Of a DNA stretch of 64,000 nt, positions 56,984-64,000 are shown one piece after another (the first letter of the stretch is position 1; each line of letters begins with the position of its first letter). The stretch is from the NCBI GenBank assembly GCA_037176725.1, contig JAZBRS010000023.1:31057001-31121000 (forward strand). The letters run 5' to 3'. The position numbers and the translations under genes are program-made. This stretch comes from Posidonia oceanica. Taxonomy: Eukaryota; Streptophyta; Magnoliopsida; Alismatales; Posidoniaceae. The notes beneath the pieces are model-generated. The model was not told where the DNA came from and ran no database searches. It saw only the letters and a program-made list of their open reading frames with translations.

Positions 56984-59900
56984 GTTGACACCCCATTTTG
57001 ACAGGCTGGATCGTTTGGAGCCTTCCGGTGGCTGCTGGACCCGAACCTAGACCCAAATCCACACCTTCCTCTCCTTCTTTACCTTCAACAAGCCCAAACT
57101 CAACCTAGGATTACCCCCCTTTCCCGAACCTGAAAATCCACCAAAATCCATAGGAAAACTCACCCCTGCTGACTTAGCAAACCCACCAAAAAGCCTGCAA
57201 AATCTCAAACCAGACCCCTCCCAAAAACCCTAGGAAACTTGGGCAAAAATACCCTTTTTCTACACCTCAAAACCCCTCCAAAACTTCCTCAAAACCAAAC
57301 CAAAACACAGGACCAGAACCAGAAACCCTAGACCCCGCACCCGCCAATTTTTACCCCTTTCCGAGACTCCTAAGACCCCCTTTTGCTTGGATTATCGTTT
57401 TCTCTCTCCTCTCTCTCTCCTGATTATCGTCTCTCTTTTCATCCCCTTCTTGCCCTTTCTCTGGCTTGGCTGTGGGCCCCCTTTGTACTCCTATCCTTTC
57501 TCCATCTTATTCCCATTTTTATTTTATTTTTAGCATTTTTTCCTGAATTTTAAAAAATCTTTTCCCTCAAACCTATCTCTTTCTCTTTTATTTTCCTTTT
57601 TCTTCTTTTCTTCTTCTTTTCCTTTTCCATCTTCTCTCTTTTGCAAAAAACCATAAAAATCCTTAAAAATCTGTAAAACCCCAAAACATAAAAGAAACAA
57701 ATCAGAATTCCAAGAAAAGCAACTAAAAAACATTAAACAAATGATTAAAAACTCAAACTTAACTAAATCAAGCTAAAAGGAAAATCAAGCATGCAAACTG
57801 AAAAATGCAAAACAAACTAAAAGAAAATACTGTAAAATCAAGTAAAAAGCTAAAATAAAGTCAGAACCTACCCAAGATAAAAACCCCACTAAAAGAATTA
57901 AAAAACAAACCCTAAAGAGAAGAATTAAAAATCAAACACCAAAACAAGTAATTAAAGGAGACAAAAGACTTAACCTAATAAACACAAGAAAAAAAAACAA
58001 CATAAAACCTAATTAAAAAAGAAGAAGAAAATGCAGTTAAAAGACTTAAGAACACTTAATCAAACCAGGAAAAAACCAACTAAAAAACATCAAGAAGAAT
58101 TAACAAATAAAAATCAAAAAACATAGTTCAAAAGACTTAAAGAAGAAAAACATAAAAGACTAGAACTAAAAAGCCCAAAACCCTTTCTAATTAATATGAA
58201 AATAAATCCTAAAAATCCTAATTAACATCCTAAAATACTTAACAAGAAAACACAATTTTAAAAACAATTTAAAAAGATTTAACAAACACCTAATCAAGGG
58301 GAAAACAAATTAAAAACAAAAGAAAATCCTAAAACCCTAATCAAGCCTAAAACAGACTAATTAACCTAAAAACAGTCATTAAAAAATCCAATTAAATACC
58401 TAACCTACAACCCAATTCATCTAATATTTTTATTTATTTTTATCTTATTTTTTTTATTTTATTTCCCTCATTCTTTCCATCTTTCTTTCTTTCTTCCTTT
58501 TATCCTTTCTTTTCTTCTTTGATGGGCTCATCAGCCCGTTACCCTTTTTTCTCCTTTTTTAAAAAACGCAGCCCACAGCTACAGTCGACCGTCTCCCTCC
58601 TTCCCTCTCCCGCCTGCCATCTGCTACAGTGTCCGCTGGCCTGCGGCACTGCAGCGGTCTGCCATCTCCTGCTCGAGCCGGACGAGCACGCGCCGAACTC
58701 CGTCCGTGCACCTGCCACCACCCCTCCTCGGCATTCAATTGCCGCAGGCCTGCAAAACCAAGAAGAGAAGTCATCAGAGTTCAAGGCAGAAAGGAGGGGA
58801 AATCAGAGCCGATTTGAGGAGGGAAAGGAGAGGAGAAAAGGGAGGGAACATCCCGGAAGAGAGGAGAAGATTTCCAGAGCGATTTCCCAGCGAGAGAGAG
58901 CCCGTTCTTCCTCTGAAATCCACCGGAAAACACCCGACCTTCCGCTCTTCCTTCCACAGCGAACCAGAGCCCGAAACACCCCGAGAACAGCCCAGAATTC
59001 GTCCCCCAATCTCACCCAAGCCTCCTGCAACTCCTCCCCTCTTTCCCACAGAGAAACCAACCCGCATTTCGCCGGAATCCACCTGAAATCCAACCGGAAC
59101 CCAACTCCCTTCCCTTCTGAAATTTCCTCTGCCACAGTCCACCACATCCTCCCAAACTCCGCCCCAACATTCACCTGAACTCCACCTTCCTGAAACACCT
59201 AACCTCCAGCTCAGTAACCCGCCACAGACCGAAAGCTTCACCACAAACACCTATCCTCCCCACTGACCCGAAATCCGACCAACTGCCAAACTCTTCCCCC
59301 AGCCTCCAGAATCGCAGTTCGACCCTTCATATCCACTCCCCGAACCTCCAGCAAGTCACCGGTGCCCTCCATTCGATCCCGAGACCAGAGGACATCCCTA
59401 CCCATCTGCAGCAACTTCCAGTGCACCCACCGGAGCCGAATCCTTCTTCGGGCTGTAGAACTCCGTTCCAGGCGTCTAGCGAGCACCGGAGGACTCTTCG
59501 AAGCAGGTCCGAGCGTTCGCGGGCCGTCGACAACTCCTCCGTCAGCCGGACGAACCTCACCGGCATTTGCAGAACAAGCCGACGTCGGGGGAGTGCTCCG
59601 GACGACAGGCCAGGTGCCGCTTCTTCCCTTTACCTTAGTTTTCTCTCCCGCATGCTTCCTAGCCCCTTGGATTAGGTTTCCGCTCCCCTTCTCGCCAAGT
59701 CCACGTCCGCTGACTCGTCTTCTCCGGCGAGCCCGACGACCAGAACCGCCGCTCCGTGAGCAGAACCGGCTTCCCACCGTCGCCCGAGCTCCGCACTGAC
59801 CTCAGGAATGCAGCCCAGCCTTCAGTTCGCATCGACGACGCTCCGGTCGTCCTCCTGGCCTCCGATCAGACTCAGACCTCCGATGGCTCCCCAGCTCCGC

Positions 59901-62360
59901 TCCAGGCAGCGTCGCCGCTCGCCGGACCTCGCCCGAGCTCCGCCAGGGCTTGGTGAAGCTCGCCCGCCGAGCTACCTCCCCGGAGCGCCCTCTTGCCCCC
60001 TTCGTCGGCCACTGGTAGCAACTGCTACAGTGGCCGACAGCCTGCGTGTGCACTGTAGCAAAATTTTCACTTAGCTTAGATATTTTACCCTAAAATTGCA
60101 TGTCTGGTTTTAGTTTCCACTTATTTGCGTTCCAGTCCTTTATTTGATTAATCTGCTGTGTTTCTGAATCAAAATCATATTAAATTGCATGATCTGTTTA
60201 TGTTTTTTTAGTATTTGCCCTTTAGTCCACTTACTGTGCTTTCCAGTTATAAAAAGTTTAAGTTTAGCCCTTCTGATTTCAATTTTTGCATCTGAATCCT
60301 GCAGTAGATTATTTAATTTTAATGCATGAAATTTACCTTATTATATTGCATTTCAGATCCCTGTTTTGTCATTTTTGCATCTTAGTCCACTGCACTGTAG
60401 GAACTTAGCCTTTATTTTTCCATTTTGCATACTGCATTGCATTTCTTACCTTCTGTCTTTGCATTTTTGCACTTAGGTCCATTTTAAATGGACAGTAACC
60501 CCTTTGCATGCATATTAGCTTATTGCATTGCATTTTCAACCTTGCATTTTCAAAAAATTGCATTTCAGTCCATGGTCAGTAATTTCAGAGCATGTTTTCC
60601 ATACTAAATTGCATATTTGACCCCTGCATGATTTGAAAATCACACATAGAGCCTTGCATCTTTCAAAAAACCATGTAAAAAGACAGTTTTGCCCCTAAGT
60701 TGCATTTTAACTCCTATGCTTGCAAGAATTGCATGTAGGCCCTCCGCTTGCATTCCCGGACTCCTCAGAACCCCCTGTTTTCTGGAAAATTTGCATTTTA
60801 GCCCCTTTCTTTCTTCAAAAATGCTTTTGAATCCCTGTTCTTTCCAAATTACTTTTCTTTGTCTTTTCTTGCTTTGCATGCGTTCTGCATCCATTTAATC
60901 TTGCATTTTAGCTCCCCTTTGCATACACTAAGCACTTTTAACTCTCCTTCACTCGGGAGGACCTTCAGCACACCCCTAGGACCTCCTGAACACTTAGATC
61001 TGTTCTTCTCTCCCGTTCTGGCCCTTCTGCTCCGAAGCTGCGATATCTTTTAATCCGACCGTTGGATCTCCTCAAGTAAGCTGCCCAGGCGACCGCAGCG
61101 AAGCGCTCTTCAGCATGGACCAAGCAGATCTCCGATTAGACTCCCGGATCTCCAGGTATATCTTCCTGAACCCCTGTACTGCATTCATTTGCATGCCATT
61201 TGCATCGTTTTGCGTGCCCTTTAGTTTTTCCGCACCGTTTTGCGTGCCCTTTAGTTCTCTCGCCTCGTTTTGCGTGCTTTCAAGTTTTCTCGCTCCGTTT
61301 TACGTGCCGCTTCTTTGTCTCGCACCGTTTTGCGTGTCCTTTAGTTTTCTCGCCTCGTTTTGCATGTAGTCTTGTTTTCTTACACCGTTTTGCGTGCCGC
61401 TTCTCTGTCTTGCACCGTTTTGCGTGCTATTTAGTTTTCTCGCCTCGTTTTGCGTGCAGTCTTGTTTTCTCGCACCGATTTGCGTGCCCTTTCGTTTTCT
61501 CGTCTTGCGTGCCCTTGTTTTTCTTGCCCGGTTTTGCGCCCTTCTTTCGTTTTCCGCACCGTTTTGCATTCTTGTTCCGTTCCTTGCACCATTTTGCATG
61601 TCAACCTTGTTTTTCGCATCTTTTCGCATCCTTGTTTCGGTCCTCGCACTGTTTTACGCCGTTTTCCCTTGCATGTCGATTGCATTGCATGGTTTTCTCG
61701 CGGTTTCGCTCTTTCGCCTGCATTTGCATGTAAGGCGGTGATGCTTACTGTCCGGAGTTCTCACGAGCCAGGTCTCGCCCGGTTCGGAACACAGACAGCG
61801 TTGCTGAGCGCTTAGATTGCACGTTTACTTTCTTGCATTGTCTTTCATCACTTAGAGCACACCTTTGAGCATTTAGACAGGCATTCATTGGCACTTAGGC
61901 ATTCAAAGTCTGCGTCTCCTTGCATATGCGAGCGTAAGCCTAGAAAAACCGATTCTCGGGCGTGTCGGGGGTGCCTAACACCTTCCCCGCGCGTAACAGG
62001 AGTCCTTACCCTCTCTTGGCCCGCAATGACCATATTGCCCTTGTCCTAGGCACGAGCCACATCATTTGCATTCATTTGCATCTCATTTCTTTTGCATTGC
62101 CCTGCATTGCATCTTTTGCTTGGTTTTGCGCGATTATTCACGCATCTCCCCGATTTTCCTCGTCTTCCGATTTAATAGACTTGGTGGCGACTCCGATTTT
62201 GTCTTATCTTCTTCTTTTCTTTCCCTTTTTTCCCTCTTTTAAATGTTTTCGAGTTAGGTCTTCCTTCTCGGATATAGCCGCTTATAGTGAGCCTGATTCC
62301 GATCGGTGCACGCGAGCTTTGGCATCGTGCATGGACGATCCGAACACTGGGATCGCTACA
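56984..62360 (+). mobile_element. Right LTR of element C
   Basis: TGTTGACACCCC to GCTACA, 5377 bp, 41 bp shorter than the central LTR, mainly through a minisatellite unit. After GCTACA come GT and then a reversed LTR segment, so there is no normal flank. The GC-rich ORFs at 58519-59956 repeat those of 37840-39280 and look like composition by-products. Confidence 0.9.
61201..61640 (+). repeat. LTR minisatellite, right LTR
   Basis: Same array as 40525-40960 with one unit fewer near 61240 and a 7-base shortening near 61500 (CGTCTTGCGTG). Confidence 0.88.
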
Positions 62361-62362
62361 GT

Positions 62363-64000
62363 AGTCCGGGAATGCAAGTGGAGGGCCTACATGCAATTCT
62401 TGCAAGCATAGGAGTTAAAATGCAACTTAGGGGCAAAACTGTCTTTTTACATGGTTTTTTGAAAGATGCAAGGCTCTATGTGTGATTTTCAAATCATGCA
62501 GGGGTCAAATATGCAATTTAGTATGGAAAACATGCTCTGAAATTACTGACCATGGACTGAAATGCAATTTTTTGAAAATGCAAGGTTGAAAATGCAATGC
62601 AATAAGCTAATATGCATGCAAAGGGGTTACTGTCCATTTAAAATGGACCTAAGTGCAAAAATGCAAAGACAGAAGGTAAGAAATGCAATGCAGTATGCAA
62701 AATGGAAAAATAAAGGCTAAGTTCCTACAGTGCAGTGGACTAAGATGCAAAAATGACAAAACAGGGATCTGAAATGCAATATAATAAGGTAAATTTCATG
62801 CATTAAAATTAAATAATCTACTGCAGGATTCAGATGCAAAAATTGAAATCAGAAGGGCTAAACTTAAACTTTTTATAACTGGAAAGCACAGTAAATGGAC
62901 TAAAGGGCAAATACTAAAAAAACATAAACAGATCATGCAATTTAATATGATTTTGATTCAGAAACACAGCAGATTAATCAAATAAAGGACTGGAACGCAA
63001 ATAAGTGGAAACTAAAACCAGACATGCAATTTTAGGGTAAAATATCTAAGCTAAGTGAAAATTTTGCTACAGTGCACACGCAGGCTGTCGGCCACTGTAG
63101 CAGTTGCTACCAGTGGCCGACGAAGGGGGCAGGAGGGCGCTCCGGGGAGGTAGCTCGGCGGGCGAGCTTCACCAGGCCCTGGCGGAGCTCGGGCGAGGTC
63201 CGGCGAGCGGCGACGCTGCCTGGAGCGGAGCTGGGGAGCCATCGGAGGTCTGAGTCTGATCGGAGGCCAGGAGGACGACCGGAGCGTCGTCGATGCGAAC
63301 TGAAGGCTGGGCTGCATTCCTGAGGTCAGTGCGGAGCTCGGGCGACGGTGGGAAGCCGGTTCTGCTCACGGAGCGGCGGTTCTGGTCGTCGGGCTCGCCG
63401 GAGAAGACGAGTCAGTGGACGTGGACTTGGCGAGAAGGGGAGCGGAAACCTAATCCAAGGGGCTAGGAAGCATGCGGGAGAGAAAACTAAGGTAAAGGGA
63501 AGAAGCGGCACCTGGCCTGTCGTCCGGAGCACTCCCCCGACGTCGGCTTGTTCTGCAGATGCCGGTGAGGTTCGTCCGGCTGACGGAGGAGTTGTCGACG
63601 GCCCGCGAACGCTCGGACCTGCTTCGAAGAGTCCTCCGGTGCTCGCTAGACGCCTGGAACGGAGTTCTGCAGCCCGAAGAAGGATTCGGCTCCGATGGGT
63701 GCACTGGAAGTTGCTGCAGATGGGTAGGGATGTCCTCTGGTCTCGGGATCGAATGGAGGGCACCGGTGACTTGCTGGAGGTTCGGGGAGTGGATATGAAG
63801 GGTCGAACTGCGATTCTGGAGGCTGGGGGAAGAGTTTGGCAGTTGGTCGGATTTCGGGTCAGTGGGGAGGATAGGTGTTTGTGGTGAAGCTTTCGGTCTG
63901 TGGCGGGTTACTGAGCTGGAGGTTAGGTGTTTCAGGAAGGTGGAGTTCAGGTGAATGTTGGGGCGGAGTTTGGGAGGATGTGGTGGACTGTGGCAGAGGA
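62363..64000 (-). mobile_element. Inverted, truncated copy of the Tat LTR (foldback arm)
   Basis: Reverse complement of the LTR interior: 62363 corresponds to 60762 and 64000 to about 59125, with very few differences. It starts abruptly in mid-LTR (AGTCCGGGAATGC) two bases after the end of the right LTR and runs off the window. With 59125-60762 it forms an inverted repeat with arms of at least 1.6 kb and a spacer of about 1.6 kb. The minus-strand frames here are the LTR frames again. Confidence 0.9.

Larger units (their letters stand above)
36301..62360 (+). mobile_element. Tat/Ogre-type Ty3/gypsy element C (young, nearly intact)
   Basis: LTR 36301-41718, internal 41719-56983, LTR 56984-62360, total about 26 kb. 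The two LTRs are almost identical by eye (a few substitutions and small indels plus one missing minisatellite unit), so the copy is young. Coding order matches A. Lesions: TAG at 43298 and 48350 and a CCTTA tandem duplication at 50634-50643. No 5-bp target duplication is visible (ATCAC before, GTAGT after), and the left LTR is shared with A's 3' region, so it is part of a recombined array, not a clean insertion. Confidence 0.88.

Noticed and set aside
58519..59777. GC-rich ORFs in the LTR (58519-59178 plus, 59238-59777 minus; same at 37862-39100 and 63348-63887)
   Set aside because: Present only because the three LTR stretches are near-identical copies; no domain, overlapping frames on both strands, and the diverged LTR at 7067 does not keep them.
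62361..62365. GTAGT after the right LTR as a target duplication
   Set aside because: It matches neither ATCAC before 36301 nor ACAAG before 7067; GT is better explained as the first internal bases retained before the inverted segment.

Overview
The window is plant nuclear DNA made almost entirely of nested transposable elements. I see no intact host gene, rRNA or tRNA. Evidence for a flowering plant: a Helitron relic with the plant Rep/PIF1-helicase layout, a Ty1/copia LTR with an initiator-Met-type primer site, and Ty3/gypsy elements of the Tat/Ogre type (5 kb LTRs, tRNA-Arg-type primer site, two RNase H domains). The species cannot be named from the sequence.

Layout. 1-237 is the end of a TIR transposon. 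238-4948 is a decayed Helitron replicase/helicase gene on the minus strand. It is split by an 868-bp PIF/Harbinger-like element (3132-3999) that carries a fragment resembling the start of a BIR-type receptor-like kinase gene. 4949-6273 has no recognisable gene. 6274-7066 is a Ty1/copia LTR, primer site and gag start, cut off by a Tat LTR at 7067.

7067-62360 is a compound Tat array: LTR (7067-12807), decayed internal region A (12808-36300), LTR (36301-41718), much better preserved internal region C (41719-56983), LTR (56984-62360). Each internal region reads leader, gag, aspartic protease, reverse transcriptase, degenerate RNase H, archaeal-type RNase H, integrase, spacer, then a further sense ORF resembling the DUF7745/plant-mobile-domain family, then a tandem-repeat 3' region. 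In A that last ORF is broken by two solo LTRs of related families: 24518-30353 (minus strand, TSD CCAAC) and 30722-34007 (plus strand, TSD GCCGG/GTCGG). From 62363 to the window end lies an inverted, truncated copy of the same LTR, which makes a large foldback with the LTR at 56984-62360.

How the parts relate. Gag, protease, RT/RNase H and integrase are the replication machinery of one LTR-retrotransposon family. C is nearly intact, with two in-frame amber codons and a 5-bp tandem duplication. A is crippled mainly by CAG-to-TAG changes, as expected from deamination of CHG-methylated DNA.

Most unusual observations: (1) 3'-region repeats in which short inverted arms vary while pairing is kept (GATA/TATC, GACA/TGTC, GATGA/TCATC, GATAAG/CTTATC); (2) a longer hairpin with a compensatory change between A and C; (3) the DUF7745-like ORF downstream of integrase; (4) an amber codon at the same gag position in both copies; (5) a solo LTR with seven dispersed palindromic modules built on GCGTCCAACGTTGGACGC.
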